Shown here in pieces: positions 18,077 to 27,622 of a DNA stretch of 64,000 nt; position 1 is the first letter of the stretch; the number at the start of each line of letters is the position of its first letter. The position numbers were made by a program, and so were the translations under genes. The stretch is taken from contig NZ_JFJY01000001.1 of the NCBI RefSeq assembly GCF_002115785.1, forward strand, positions 372,001 to 436,000, written 5' to 3'. The DNA comes from Thalassospira sp. MCCC 1A03138. GTDB taxonomy: Bacteria; Pseudomonadota; Alphaproteobacteria; Rhodospirillales; Thalassospiraceae. The notes beneath the pieces are model-generated. The model had not been told where the DNA came from. It was given only the letters and a program-made list of their open reading frames with translations, and did no database searches.

Positions 18077-18102
18077 CCGGGCGGGTAAAGTGGCCCGCCC
18101 GG
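18077..18102 (-). other. strong hairpin between amidohydrolase and xapX genes
   Basis: Perfect CCGGGCGGG / CCCGCCCGG stem with an 8-base loop, 13 bases after the amidohydrolase stop. There is no T run, so it is more likely an mRNA processing or partial-termination element than a full terminator. Confidence 0.5.
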
Positions 18103-18114
18103 CCCATAACGGCA

Positions 18115-20061
18115 CTAGATTGCAAAGCAGGAGCAACCCAGCGCGCCCCAGAACGATTTCGCATCCGCAACCGGCACAGGATTATTCCAGGCAATCCCGT
18201 GATCATGTCCGTGGACACCGCAACCATGATTACATGCGTCATGGCATGCGCGCTCCGCGTGATGAGCATGGGATTCCGGGCGCTGTCCGGGGCTTTGTTG
18301 ATGCAAAACCGGACTCCAGGAAGGAGATGCTGGCGGGATTTCCGGCGACAGGGACTGATACCCTCCTTCGCCGTAAACCACTTTTCCGCCAACCATGGTC
18401 ATGACCGAGTTGATCCGACGGATTTCTTCGGGCGGGACGCTTAGATAGTCAGCAGAAAGGATGGCCAGATCGGCATATTGTCCAGGTGCCAGCGTGCCTT
18501 TGACATCCGCCTCGCCCGAGAACCATGCCGACCCTTTTGTCCACAGCATGAGCGCAGTTTCACGATCAAGAACGTTGTCATTGTCGTAAAGCGACATACC
18601 GCCAACCGTCTTGCCGGTAGTAAGCCAGTAAAGACCGACCCACGGGTCATAGGATGCAACGCGGGTCGCATCCGTTCCCGCCCCGACCGGAAGACCATAT
18701 TCCAGCATTTTGGAAACAGGTGGGGTCGCCATGGCGGCATCCCTGCCGTAACGGTCGACAAAATATTCGCCCTGGAATGCCATGCGATGCTGGATCGCGA
18801 TCCCGCCGCCCAGTGCCTTGATCCGTTCGATATTGCGTTCGGAAACGGTCTCGGCATGATCAATGATAAACCGCGTCTTGAACGACTGTTTACCATTCAC
18901 CCGTTCGAACACACCAAGGAAACGGTCGATGGTTTCGTCATAGGTCGCATGAATGCGGAACGGCCATTCGCGTTCGGCCAGCAATTCGACGATAGGTTCG
19001 AGTTCGCTTTCCATGACCGGTGCCAGATCGGGGCGCGGTTCAAGGAAGTTTTCAAAATCTGCTGCCGACCATGCAAGGTTTTCACCGGCGCCGTTCATCC
19101 GCAACATATCATCGCCAGCACCAGGTTCGGTCATTCCGACCCAGCGCTCATAATCGCTAAGCTCGTTCCCGGCGTTTTGCGCAAACAGGTTATAGGCGAT
19201 GCGGACAGTCATCTGCCCGTCATCATGCAGACGGCGAATGACATCGTAGTCTTCGGGATAATTCTGCCCGCCGCCGCCCGCATCAATGACGCTGGTGATG
19301 CCAAGCCGGTTCATTTCACGCATATAGTGACGGGTGGAATTAATCTGATCGTCGATCGGCAGCTTCGGTCCCTTGGCCAGCGTGGAGTAAAGGATCAGCG
19401 CGGATGGCTTGGCGACCAGGAGTCCGGTCGGATTGCCCTTGGCATCCTTTTCAATCACGCCACCGGGCGGGTTTGGCGTGTTCTTATCAAAACCAAGAAC
19501 CTTGATCGCAGCCCGATTCAAAAGAGCGCGCCCATAAAGATGCAGAATGAAAACCGGCGTATCAGGTGCGGCAGCATTGATTTCATCAAGGGTTGGCATC
19601 CGGCGTTCGGCAAACTGGAATTCCGACCAGCCGCCAACAACACGCACCCATTGCGGGGCTGGCGTGACAGCCGCCTGCGTTTTAAGCATGCGTAGCGCAT
19701 CGGCAACCGACGGCACGTTTTCCCAGCGCAATTCCATGTTGAAGTTAAGACCGCCGCGAATAAGGTGGGTATGGCTGTCATTCAGCCCCGGAATAATCCG
19801 GCGTCCGGCGCCGTTGATCATTTTGGTTTTACGATCGGCCAGTTTGCGTATCCCGGCTTCGTCACCGACCGCAAGAACCTTGCCATCGGCAATCGCGATG
19901 GCTTCTGCTTCCGGAGTCTTTGGGTCGAGTGTCGTGACCTTGGCGTTGTAAATGATGGTGTCGGCGGTGTCTTTCATTTGCTGGCTCCTGATCCCTTTAA
20001 TCGGCAAAGTCGACAAGGCGGCCGTGGCGGCAACACCTTTCACGAAAGTCCGGCGTTTCAT
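18115..20061 (-). CDS. YtcJ-like metal-dependent amidohydrolase, Tat-type signal
   Basis: 648 residues. It starts MKRRTFVKGVAATAALSTLP, a twin-arginine-type signal; AGGGAT lies before this ATG. The body is an amidohydrolase_3 (YtcJ-like) protein: NDSHTHLIRGG metal site, IDAGGGGQNYPEDY, FRIHATYDETID, FIIDHAETVSERN, GTDATRVASYDPWVGLY. The C-terminal tail is rich in His and Cys (SHAHHAERACHDACNHGCG, ending FWGALGCSCFAI), likely an extra metal site. A second in-frame ATG at 19977 (MKDTADTI) has a better ribosome site (AGGAG, 7-base gap), so a cytoplasmic form may also be made. The substrate is unknown. It is probably an operon with both XapX genes and the MFS gene. Confidence 0.85.
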   Translation of the reverse strand: MKRRTFVKGVAATAALSTLPIKGIRSQQMKDTADTIIYNAKVTTLDPKTPEAEAIAIADGKVLAVGDEAGIRKLADRKTKMINGAGRRIIPGLNDSHTHLIRGGLNFNMELRWENVPSVADALRMLKTQAAVTPAPQWVRVVGGWSEFQFAERRMPTLDEINAAAPDTPVFILHLYGRALLNRAAIKVLGFDKNTPNPPGGVIEKDAKGNPTGLLVAKPSALILYSTLAKGPKLPIDDQINSTRHYMREMNRLGITSVIDAGGGGQNYPEDYDVIRRLHDDGQMTVRIAYNLFAQNAGNELSDYERWVGMTEPGAGDDMLRMNGAGENLAWSAADFENFLEPRPDLAPVMESELEPIVELLAEREWPFRIHATYDETIDRFLGVFERVNGKQSFKTRFIIDHAETVSERNIERIKALGGGIAIQHRMAFQGEYFVDRYGRDAAMATPPVSKMLEYGLPVGAGTDATRVASYDPWVGLYWLTTGKTVGGMSLYDNDNVLDRETALMLWTKGSAWFSGEADVKGTLAPGQYADLAILSADYLSVPPEEIRRINSVMTMVGGKVVYGEGGYQSLSPEIPPASPSWSPVLHQQSPGQRPESHAHHAERACHDACNHGCGVHGHDHGIAWNNPVPVADAKSFWGALGCSCFAI

Positions 20062-20116
20062 TGATTTGATCCCTGCAAAAAAGGCAGCCTGAGACAAGCG
20101 ATTGACCGGCCCGCTG

Positions 20117-20159
20117 CCAAAAAGAAAAGGCACGACGGAGATCCCCTTTCCGTCGTGCC
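20117..20159 (-). terminator. terminator of the YcaC-like hydrolase gene
   Basis: Perfect GGCACGACGGA / TCCGTCGTGCC stem followed on the minus strand by a T-rich tract (TTTTCTTTTTGG). It lies just beyond the stop at 20166 and separates this gene from the amidohydrolase transcript. Confidence 0.9.
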
Positions 20160-20165
20160 CTCACA

Positions 20166-20843
20166 TCAGGAAGCAGCCTGCGGTACGAGGCGCGGACCGT
20201 GTTCGATACGTTCCGGTGCCTTGTGAACCATGGTGTAGGCATAATCGACGCCCATGCCATATGCGCCGGAATGTTCTTTCACGAGTGCCATTACATCGTT
20301 GTAGGTTTCACGATGTGCCCAATCGCGCTGCCATTCCAGCAGGACCTGCTGCCAGGTGACCGGCACGACACCGGCCTGAACCATGCGATCCATCGCGTAT
20401 TTGTGCGCATCAACCGACGTACCGCCGGATGCATCGGCGACCATGTAGATTTCGTAACCGCCTTCAAGCATCGCCGAGAAAGCGAACGAGTTGTTGCAGA
20501 CTTCTGTCCACAGGCCGGAAACGATCACTTTTTTGCGGCCGTTTGCAGCCAGTGCATCGCGTACTTTCTGATCGTCCCAGGAATTCATCGAGGTCCGTTC
20601 AAGAAGCGGATTTTCAGGAAATACTGCCAGAAGTTCCGGATAGGTATGCCCCGAGAAGCTTTCGGTTTCGACGGTCGTGATCGTGGTCGGGATGTTGAAA
20701 ATCTTGGCAGCCTTTGCAAGGCCAACGGTATTGTTTTTCAGGACCTGTCGGTCGATGGACTGAACACCGAATGCCATTTGCGGCTGATGATCGATGAAGA
20801 TGATCTGCGAATTTTTCGGTGTAAGAAGTTCGAGCTGCGACAT
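20166..20843 (-). CDS. YcaC-like isochorismatase-family hydrolase
   Basis: 225 residues of the cysteine-hydrolase (isochorismatase-like) superfamily, closest in pattern to E. coli YcaC. D18 (IIFIDHQPQMAFG) and C116 (SGLWTEVCNN) are catalytic candidates. The usual third residue, lysine, is replaced by R83 (LERTSMNSWDD), as in YcaC. The C-terminus has the YcaC-like helix EWQRDWAHRETYNDVM. The substrate is not known. AGGAG lies 7 bases before the ATG at 20843; the longer frame to 20930 is not used. It is divergent from a LysR regulator with repeated palindromes between, so it is likely its target. Confidence 0.88.
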   Translation of the reverse strand: MSQLELLTPKNSQIIFIDHQPQMAFGVQSIDRQVLKNNTVGLAKAAKIFNIPTTITTVETESFSGHTYPELLAVFPENPLLERTSMNSWDDQKVRDALAANGRKKVIVSGLWTEVCNNSFAFSAMLEGGYEIYMVADASGGTSVDAHKYAMDRMVQAGVVPVTWQQVLLEWQRDWAHRETYNDVMALVKEHSGAYGMGVDYAYTMVHKAPERIEHGPRLVPQAAS

Positions 20844-20960
20844 GATAATTCTCCTGTGAATGACGTAAGTCTTGTCTGTTGATCCCCACCCATTTTCATC
20901 TGTGCTCGGGTGATGAGGAGATAATGACATCTTTCAAAAATGGAACAATTATGTCATTTT

Positions 20961-20992
20961 GAGACAAATTATCCCAAATTTGAGACAAATTA
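20961..20992. promoter_or_regulatory. candidate LysR operator (repeated GAGACAAATTA)
   Basis: An 11-base direct repeat GAGACAAATTA at 20961-20971 and 20982-20992, 21 bp apart. Around the second copy it forms the inverted repeat ATTTG-AGA-CAAAT (20978-20990). It ends just before the LysR start, which fits autorepression. Confidence 0.5.
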
Positions 20993-20995
20993 ACG

Positions 20996-21892
20996 ATGGA
21001 TCGTTTTGCTGAACTACGCGCTTTTGTCGCAGTGGTTGAGAATTCCGGCTTTACCGCAGCGGCACGGGCATCACGCCTGCCCCGGTCTACGGTAAGCCGA
21101 TTGGTCATGGGTCTTGAAGAAAGGTTGAATACACAGCTTCTTCAGCGATCGACGCGAAGCGTTGCGACCACCAGTACGGGGCAGGTTTATTATGAACGTG
21201 CCCGGCAGGTGCTTGATGATCTTGACGAGATTGACCTTGCCGTTACGACAACGTCTTCGACACCGTCAGGACATTTGCGCATTAGCGCACCCCTACCTTT
21301 TCAGGGCATCAACTTCGCCCAAACCGTGGCGAATTTTGTAAAGGTCTATCCGGATATGACGGTTTCAATGGATTTGGAAACCCGACTGGTCGACCCGGTA
21401 TCGGAAGGCTATGACCTGATCGTGCGAATCGCCCGCCCGGATGAAGAAACCAATCTGGTTGATCACCGCATTGCGACGCTGAAATATGTCACCTGTGCGG
21501 CGCCGATGTATGTTCGGAAATACGGAATGCCACAAACCCCGGCCGATCTGCGCAATCACAAGCTGATTGTCTACGCAAACCGCAATCGCATGCGGAACTG
21601 GGTCTATCAGACAGCCAATGGCCAGGTCGAAATCAAAGCAGAATCTGCGATGAAGACCAACAATATGGAAGCATTGATGGTCTGGGTCGAAAACGGCCTG
21701 GGCATATCCGTGCTTCCGGAATATGCCCTTCGCGACGCTTTCAAATACAAAAGATTGGTAAAGCTGCTTGAGGATTACGAACTGCCGGAGCTTTGCCTGC
21801 AGGTCATCTATCCGCCGACCCGGCATCTGTCATCAAAAGTACGCCTGTTCACCGATATGGTCGCCGAGGAATACTCAGCTGTTCACTTCTGA
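20996..21892 (+). CDS. LysR-family transcriptional regulator
   Basis: 298 residues. The N-terminal winged helix-turn-helix reads MDRFAELRAFVAVVENSGFT and SRLPRSTVSRLVMGLEERLN; the effector domain begins near GHLRISAPLPFQGINF and includes PDMTVSMDLETRLVDPVSEG and WVENGLGISVLPEYALRDAF. The CrgA/YafC-like layout is usual. It is divergent from the YcaC-like hydrolase, which it probably controls together with its own gene. The inducer is unknown. Confidence 0.93.
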   Translation: MDRFAELRAFVAVVENSGFTAAARASRLPRSTVSRLVMGLEERLNTQLLQRSTRSVATTSTGQVYYERARQVLDDLDEIDLAVTTTSSTPSGHLRISAPLPFQGINFAQTVANFVKVYPDMTVSMDLETRLVDPVSEGYDLIVRIARPDEETNLVDHRIATLKYVTCAAPMYVRKYGMPQTPADLRNHKLIVYANRNRMRNWVYQTANGQVEIKAESAMKTNNMEALMVWVENGLGISVLPEYALRDAFKYKRLVKLLEDYELPELCLQVIYPPTRHLSSKVRLFTDMVAEEYSAVHF

Positions 21893-21930
21893 GACCAAAA
21901 GACTGTGTAAACAAGCCAACGGAGTATCGA

Positions 21931-24564
21931 TTACAGGACTTCCTTGACCTTGGTCGCAAGGTCCTTGAGCGAGAAGGGCTTGGGCAGGAAATGCACGCCG
22001 TTTTCTTCGTCAAGTTCATCACGATAGGTATCTTCGGCATAGCCCGAAATAAAGATCACGCGTAAATCCGGGCGTTTTTCGCGCAACATGCGGATCAGGG
22101 TCGGGCCATCAATACCTGGCATCACCACATCGGAAATAACCAGATCAATGGTCTTGTCGGTTTTGGCCAGAACCTCAAGCGCATTATCGCCATTGTTGGC
22201 TTCAAGCACGTCGTAGCCCTTGCCGCGAAGCGCACGCGCGCCGAATGTCCGAACCGCATCCTCGTCTTCGACCAAAAGAATCGCACCGGTGCCAGTCAAA
22301 TCGCGTGACGGGGCTTCTTCCGCCACCGCACGGGTTTCGGCTAGTTCTTCTTCGGTCGCCTCGTAATGCGGAAGATAGATCGTAAAGGTCGTTCCGACAC
22401 CGGGCTCGGACTGAACCGCAACAAAACCACCGGTCTGTTTGACGATCCCGTATACGGTCGACAGACCAAGGCCTGTGCCCTCGCCCCGCTGCTTGGTCGA
22501 GAAGAAGGGTTCGAAAATACGCGTCAGGTTATCCTTGGGAATGCCGATACCTGTATCGGAAACCTCGATCCGGATATAATCCCCCGGCGGGATCAGTTCG
22601 GTGCCGGTGTTGCGTGCCTCATCCACAATCTCGGTGCCGGTCTGAACCGTCAGGGTACCACCATTGGCCGCCATCGCATCACGCGCATTGACCACCAAAT
22701 TGATGATCACCTGATCAAGCTGCCCCGGATCAACTTTCACCAAACCGATATCACGACCATGGCTGACCTTCAGATCGATCTTTTCACCGATCAGACGACG
22801 CAGCAGGTTCGACATTTCCGCCAGCGCATCGGTGATATTGATGATTTTGGGCTGCAATGTCTGACGTCGAGAAAACGCCAGAAGCTGCCGGACAAGATTG
22901 GCCGCACGATTGGCATTCTGTTTGATCTGCATGATATCGGCGAAGCTTGGGTCACCCGGCCCATGGCGCGACAGAAGCAGATCGCAGAAACCGATCATCG
23001 CGGTCAGCAGGTTATTGAAATCATGCGCCACCCCGCCGGCAAGCTGCCCGACAGCCTGCATTTTCTGCGACTGGGCAAATTGTTCCTCAAGGTTCTTCTG
23101 TTCGGTCGTATCAAGGAAGTTCAGCAGAAGTGCACCGGCTTCACCCGACCGCCCTGCAACACGTTGCAGGTAAATCTGTGCGGCCACGCCGCGTGAACCC
23201 TGCAAACGGGCCTCGATCTGCCCCCCCTTCCCCATACCCATGACGGCCTTGGACAGATAGCGCGCGACCTCGTCGCGGTCTTCCGGCAGGATCAGTTCAA
23301 GAATGGAACGACCAATCACCCGTTCATGCCGTTGACCCGCCGTTTCGATAAAGGCACGGTTGGCGTCGGTAACCGTGCCCGACATATCAGCCAGAACAAT
23401 CGACAGCGGACTGTCATCAAAGAACCAGCGCACCCGACGTTCGGTTTCGGCAAGGGCATGTTCCCATTCATGGGCTGGCATCGGATCGGGGAATACGACG
23501 GCCTGGCTTCGAATCGGACCGGTGCCGGGCGCATTGATCGAATGAGTGACAAAGCATTTGATCGGCTCGCCACCTTTGACCTTAAGCTTGACTTCGCCAT
23601 TCATGCCATCGCCGACAATAAGGTCAGCCAGTTCCAGCGTACCACTGGCAAAATCTTGCGGTTCACCGCCCAACCAGTTTGCCAGACGCCGGTTCAGGTA
23701 AAGAATACGACCTTCTTCATCAAGACCGCAAACCCCCACAGGCAGGCGCTCAATCATCTGATCAGCCTGCTCGCTTCCGGCACCATCTGCCATCCGCGAA
23801 GCCACCCCGCCGACGGTCATCTCATCATCGGAACCCATCACAAACGAGCCAAAGGCAGCAGACTGTTCAGCAACGACAAGCGAACGTCCTGCTTCCGGCA
23901 TCGCAGATGGATCGATACCGTCAACTGTCCAGAGCATTTGACCGGCGCGCGCATTGGCCGCCGTTACCGAAATCCGAAGGCAGGCGGTCCCGGCATCATA
24001 GGCTTCTTCAACGTTGTTTTCTGCCGATGCATCATCGGTCGCGGTATCACTGTTTCGTTCGGCATCACCTGCCTCGGTGTCGGAAGGTGCAGCAAGTGCA
24101 AGCTGTTCACGCTTTTTGGCTTGCGAAAAATCGACATAAATCTCGCCCGCTTCCCCCCGCATTGCACGTGTCCGCAATTCAGCCAACTCGGAACTGCCGA
24201 CATCAAGATAGCTTAAGCGAGCCTCAAGGGCGGCAAGCATGTCTTCGCCCGGTTCAATACCAAGCTTGCGGGGAAACGCGGGGTTGGCATAAAGCGTGCG
24301 GCCATAGGCATCAATCAGAGCAACACCGATATCGGAATGCGACAGGCCACTTAACAGCGGGGCGAGATCACGATCAGCCGATGATCGCCAGCGCGCAGAC
24401 AGGGACAGGGCGGCCACCGCGACGATCGCCACCCCAGTTACCATGGACCCGATGATCCACATGATACGCGCATCAAGGCCAGCCTTTGCCATGACCTGTA
24501 ACAGGACATAAACAAAAGCGACAAATGCGACACTTACAGCAAGGATAATTCCCCGAAACAGCAC
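21931..24564 (-). CDS. cckA: hybrid sensor kinase CckA
   Basis: 877 residues. Two N-terminal helices (about 5-27 and 34-56); a first PAS-like region near 78-130; a low-complexity acidic insert (about 150-195); PAS near 270-345; PAS near 378-485; HisKA with H514 in QLAGGVAHDFNNLLTAMIG; HATPase_c (INLVVNARDAMAANGG, GEGTGLGLSTVYGIVKQTGG); and a C-terminal receiver with phosphorylated D812 (LVISDVVMPGIDG). The order and the GVAHDFNNLL phosphosite are those of CckA, which feeds phosphate through ChpT to CtrA in alphaproteobacteria; in this group CtrA often affects motility. The gene stands alone, converging on lysR. Confidence 0.93.
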   Translation of the reverse strand: MLFRGIILAVSVAFVAFVYVLLQVMAKAGLDARIMWIIGSMVTGVAIVAVAALSLSARWRSSADRDLAPLLSGLSHSDIGVALIDAYGRTLYANPAFPRKLGIEPGEDMLAALEARLSYLDVGSSELAELRTRAMRGEAGEIYVDFSQAKKREQLALAAPSDTEAGDAERNSDTATDDASAENNVEEAYDAGTACLRISVTAANARAGQMLWTVDGIDPSAMPEAGRSLVVAEQSAAFGSFVMGSDDEMTVGGVASRMADGAGSEQADQMIERLPVGVCGLDEEGRILYLNRRLANWLGGEPQDFASGTLELADLIVGDGMNGEVKLKVKGGEPIKCFVTHSINAPGTGPIRSQAVVFPDPMPAHEWEHALAETERRVRWFFDDSPLSIVLADMSGTVTDANRAFIETAGQRHERVIGRSILELILPEDRDEVARYLSKAVMGMGKGGQIEARLQGSRGVAAQIYLQRVAGRSGEAGALLLNFLDTTEQKNLEEQFAQSQKMQAVGQLAGGVAHDFNNLLTAMIGFCDLLLSRHGPGDPSFADIMQIKQNANRAANLVRQLLAFSRRQTLQPKIINITDALAEMSNLLRRLIGEKIDLKVSHGRDIGLVKVDPGQLDQVIINLVVNARDAMAANGGTLTVQTGTEIVDEARNTGTELIPPGDYIRIEVSDTGIGIPKDNLTRIFEPFFSTKQRGEGTGLGLSTVYGIVKQTGGFVAVQSEPGVGTTFTIYLPHYEATEEELAETRAVAEEAPSRDLTGTGAILLVEDEDAVRTFGARALRGKGYDVLEANNGDNALEVLAKTDKTIDLVISDVVMPGIDGPTLIRMLREKRPDLRVIFISGYAEDTYRDELDEENGVHFLPKPFSLKDLATKVKEVL

Positions 24565-24678
24565 GCGACCGCCTTTAACGCCAATAACTTACAATATTGC
24601 TCTATACTTTTAGCTGCTATTGGGCTGACTGGCTACCGGCAAGTTTTGCCGGTGTATTTTCGACCCTTAATTAAATGC

Positions 24679-24701
24679 CGCGGGGCCCGCCGGGCCCCGC
24701 G
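24679..24701 (-). terminator. GC-rich hairpin downstream of the MCP gene
   Basis: Perfect CGCGGGGCCC / GGGCCCCGCG stem with a 3-base loop, followed on the minus strand by GGCATTTAATTAAG. The short T tract makes it a probable, not certain, terminator. Confidence 0.6.
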
Positions 24702-24743
24702 CACAAGATCATTCTTATGTAAGTAGCCCTTTCACATGATTGA

Positions 24744-26768
24744 TCAGGCAGCCACCCTGATTGACGTCAAACGCCGCAACGTAGCCACATCAAGTTTGCC
24801 CTGTTCAAATTCCACACTGACTTTGCCATCATTTACACTGCGAACGACAGCACGAACTGCGCCGCCCCCGGGAAGAAGGTCAAGGTCAACACGACCACCA
24901 ACGGTTACCGGCATATCAACTGTGAACAGTGCGCCACCCTCGGAAATGTTTTCGATCCGGGCTGCCGCCGTCTTGCCATTGTGATGCAGCTTGACGTTGA
25001 TTGCGGTTGTATGGCGCTGGGAGACGCGCCGATCAACATCCGTCGTCGATGTCCGAACAACTTCCACCAGAACCGTACGCAGGTCCTTGACCGCGTTGGC
25101 AACCTTCTCCGACAGACTTCCGACATCCTTCGCCATTTTGCCAGTTACGGATGCTTCCTGGGAAACTTCGTTGATACGCGCGGATACTTCACGTGAAGCC
25201 GCGGCAGTTTCATTCACGTTGCGCGCAATTTCCTGGGTCGCAGCACTTTGCTCTTCTACAGCGGCGGCAATGGCGGTCGATACCTCGTCCATTTCGTGGA
25301 TTTTGTCGGCAATTGTCGCGACGGCATGAACCGCGGAATCCGTCACCGACTGGATTTCAGAAATCTGGCGGGTAATTTCATCGGTCGAACGGCTGGTTTG
25401 GGTTGCAAGGTTTTTGACTTCCTGCGCAACCACGGCAAACCCTTTACCCGCATCGCCAGCGCGTGCGGCCTCGATCGTCGCGTTCAACGCCAGAAGATTT
25501 GTCTGTTCAGCAATACCGGAAATCAGTTCAACGACTTCACCAATTCCCCGCACGCTCTCGGCCAGTTTGGAAATAGTTTCTTCGGTGATGCGGCTGGCAT
25601 CGACAGCCTGTTCGCTGACCCGCCCGGCACGCACGATCTGACCATTAATTTCACCTAGTGAAGCAGTCAGCTGATCTCCCGCTCCTGCAACGGCTTCGAC
25701 AGTCGCGAGTGCCTGTTCGGACGCACTGGCGACTGTTTCCGCATTGCCCTGTACCAAATCGGCAGAGCTGGACATCCGAACCGCCGCATTCGCAAGTTCA
25801 GCCGTCTGACCAGAAATGGTTTCAACAACACGGCGTGTTTCGTTTTCCACCTTTTCAGCCATAATCATCAGCGCCTGCTGACGATCCTTTTCGGCCTGAA
25901 TGCGATCCTGTTCCTGCTGCGCGCGCATTTTTTCCGCGCTCATGCCGGTCTCGCGGAACACATGCATGACCCGCACCAGATCGCCGATTTCGTCCTTGCG
26001 CGAAGACTGGCGAATATCAATGTCGAATTTCCCATCCGCCAGTTCCCCCAACACGGCAACGCTGCGCGATACCGGTACAGCAATGCGGCGATGCATGATC
26101 CATGCGATCAGACCACACACGACGATTGACGATATGGTCACAATCGAGGTCAGCCAGAAAACGGTTTGAACACTTTCGTCCAGTCCATGCAGTTTGTCGA
26201 CAAGCTGATCTTCGATCAACTGGCTATAATTTTCAGTCGCTCCAACGGTTTTCTCAAGCGCATCGGCCATTGCCGCGGCCGCACCATCGAAGTTTGCCAT
26301 CATCTTGTTACCGCTTTCCGGCCCACCATCGACATAGGACTGCGCCATTTTCTTGCCAGTCTCGTAGTAAGATGGGAATGCGGCTTCGACCTCTTTCAGG
26401 GCGGATACGATTTCGGTCCGATCAAGCTTTGTCGCAAGTGAGCGGGCAACTGCAATATTTTCTTTCAATCCGACAGCCGCAGCTTCAGCTTCGTCAAAGC
26501 CGTCATTCAGTCCGTCCATTGCACGGGTTGCCGATATGTCGGTCAGCCATTGCTGCACCTGAATAACGTTATACCGGGCACCTTCGATAGCCTTGATCAA
26601 TTGGGGAATGTCGGTGCTGGCGACAACCCCGATATCAACCGCCTCCCGCGTCGACTGACGTGCATCAGAGTTGACGACCGCAATACCGATCGCAACCGCA
26701 ACCAGCATCACAACAATGACGGCATTCGAAAGGGCAATCTGCCCAGCTATACGCAAATTCATTTTCAT
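24744..26768 (-). CDS. methyl-accepting chemotaxis protein with C-terminal PilZ domain
   Basis: 674 residues from [22 protein letters not shown]1 about 10-32; a periplasmic helical ligand domain to about 185; TM2 about 190-212 ([20 protein letters not shown]); HAMP ([20 protein letters not shown]); a long signalling coiled coil with the kinase-contact tip ([36 protein letters not shown]); then a PilZ domain from residue 580 with the c-di-GMP motifs RRVSQR and NISEGG. This is the layout of MCP-PilZ receptors such as Azospirillum Tlp1, which link c-di-GMP to chemotaxis. Upstream in-frame extension to 26834 is unlikely. The ligand is unknown. Confidence 0.93.
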   Translation of the reverse strand: MKMNLRIAGQIALSNAVIVVMLVAVAIGIAVVNSDARQSTREAVDIGVVASTDIPQLIKAIEGARYNVIQVQQWLTDISATRAMDGLNDGFDEAEAAAVGLKENIAVARSLATKLDRTEIVSALKEVEAAFPSYYETGKKMAQSYVDGGPESGNKMMANFDGAAAAMADALEKTVGATENYSQLIEDQLVDKLHGLDESVQTVFWLTSIVTISSIVVCGLIAWIMHRRIAVPVSRSVAVLGELADGKFDIDIRQSSRKDEIGDLVRVMHVFRETGMSAEKMRAQQEQDRIQAEKDRQQALMIMAEKVENETRRVVETISGQTAELANAAVRMSSSADLVQGNAETVASASEQALATVEAVAGAGDQLTASLGEINGQIVRAGRVSEQAVDASRITEETISKLAESVRGIGEVVELISGIAEQTNLLALNATIEAARAGDAGKGFAVVAQEVKNLATQTSRSTDEITRQISEIQSVTDSAVHAVATIADKIHEMDEVSTAIAAAVEEQSAATQEIARNVNETAAASREVSARINEVSQEASVTGKMAKDVGSLSEKVANAVKDLRTVLVEVVRTSTTDVDRRVSQRHTTAINVKLHHNGKTAAARIENISEGGALFTVDMPVTVGGRVDLDLLPGGGAVRAVVRSVNDGKVSVEFEQGKLDVATLRRLTSIRVAA

Positions 26769-27052
26769 CAATTCCAGATTCTGACAGCAACCGAACAGTT
26801 CGGCGCATACACCACTTTTGACCAGGTATTTCACCAGGTACTATACAGTAGAATTACTTGGCTATACTAAATCATTTCGTATGAGAAATTGATTTAGAAC
26901 AATTTGACTAAAATCCAATAGGTTGGCAGAAGCAGGGATAAAATCTGTATCTCCCCTGTTCATTTTATCGTCTTGAAACAGGGAAAAGGATACGGAACTA
27001 TTCCACTGTCAGATATCCCCGTTTGGGGAGGTTCGTTAACACGGGGGAAATC

Positions 27053-27622
27053 GTGCCGACTGCAGTCGTCATCATTGATGTTCAAAATGCCATTCTCAAA
27101 GGAACCGTTGATTCAGACCGCCTTGACATCCTTGAAACAAAGCTTGACGAAGCCGCTGCACGCCTTGGTGCTATCCAGAAGTCAGCACGATCACACGACA
27201 TACCGGTGATCATTGTTCAACATGATGAACCTGTCGGCAGCGGTGATCCGTTAACCATCGGCACTAAAGGCTGGGAAATCCATCCCGCAGTCGCCCCGCT
27301 TGATACCGACATTGTCGTTCACAAGCAAAGCTGCGACTCATTTCACGCAACCGAACTTGACCAGCTTCTGCGTTCCCGCGGGATTGATCACCTGATAATC
27401 GGTGGGTGCATGACGCAATACTGCGTTGACACTACGGTGCGAAGGGCAACGTCAATGGGATATCAGGTAACGCTGGTTTCAGATGGCCATATGACGTCTG
27501 ATATGGGCGCATTGACCTATGATCAGATCATTGCCCACCACAATCAGATTCTTAACGGATTTGGTGCCGGAAAGTTTCGGGTAAAAGCCATCCCATCGTC
27601 CGACATTTCATTTGCGAGCTAG
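27053..27622 (+). CDS. isochorismatase-family cysteine hydrolase
   Basis: 189 residues from a GTG start with GGGGGA five bases upstream (a TTG at 27023 would add ten residues). The triad is D9 (VVIIDVQNAIL), K91 (VVHKQSCDSF) and C124 (GGCMTQYCVDTT), standard for nicotinamidase-like cysteine hydrolases. The substrate is unknown; the fold family includes amidases and isochorismatases. It ends exactly next to the flhB stop on the other strand (27622/27623), so it marks the left edge of the flagellar cluster. Confidence 0.88.
   Translation: MPTAVVIIDVQNAILKGTVDSDRLDILETKLDEAAARLGAIQKSARSHDIPVIIVQHDEPVGSGDPLTIGTKGWEIHPAVAPLDTDIVVHKQSCDSFHATELDQLLRSRGIDHLIIGGCMTQYCVDTTVRRATSMGYQVTLVSDGHMTSDMGALTYDQIIAHHNQILNGFGAGKFRVKAIPSSDISFAS

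Noticed and set aside
18478..19695. 405-codon plus-strand frame across the amidohydrolase
   Set aside because: Antisense shadow of a well-supported gene.
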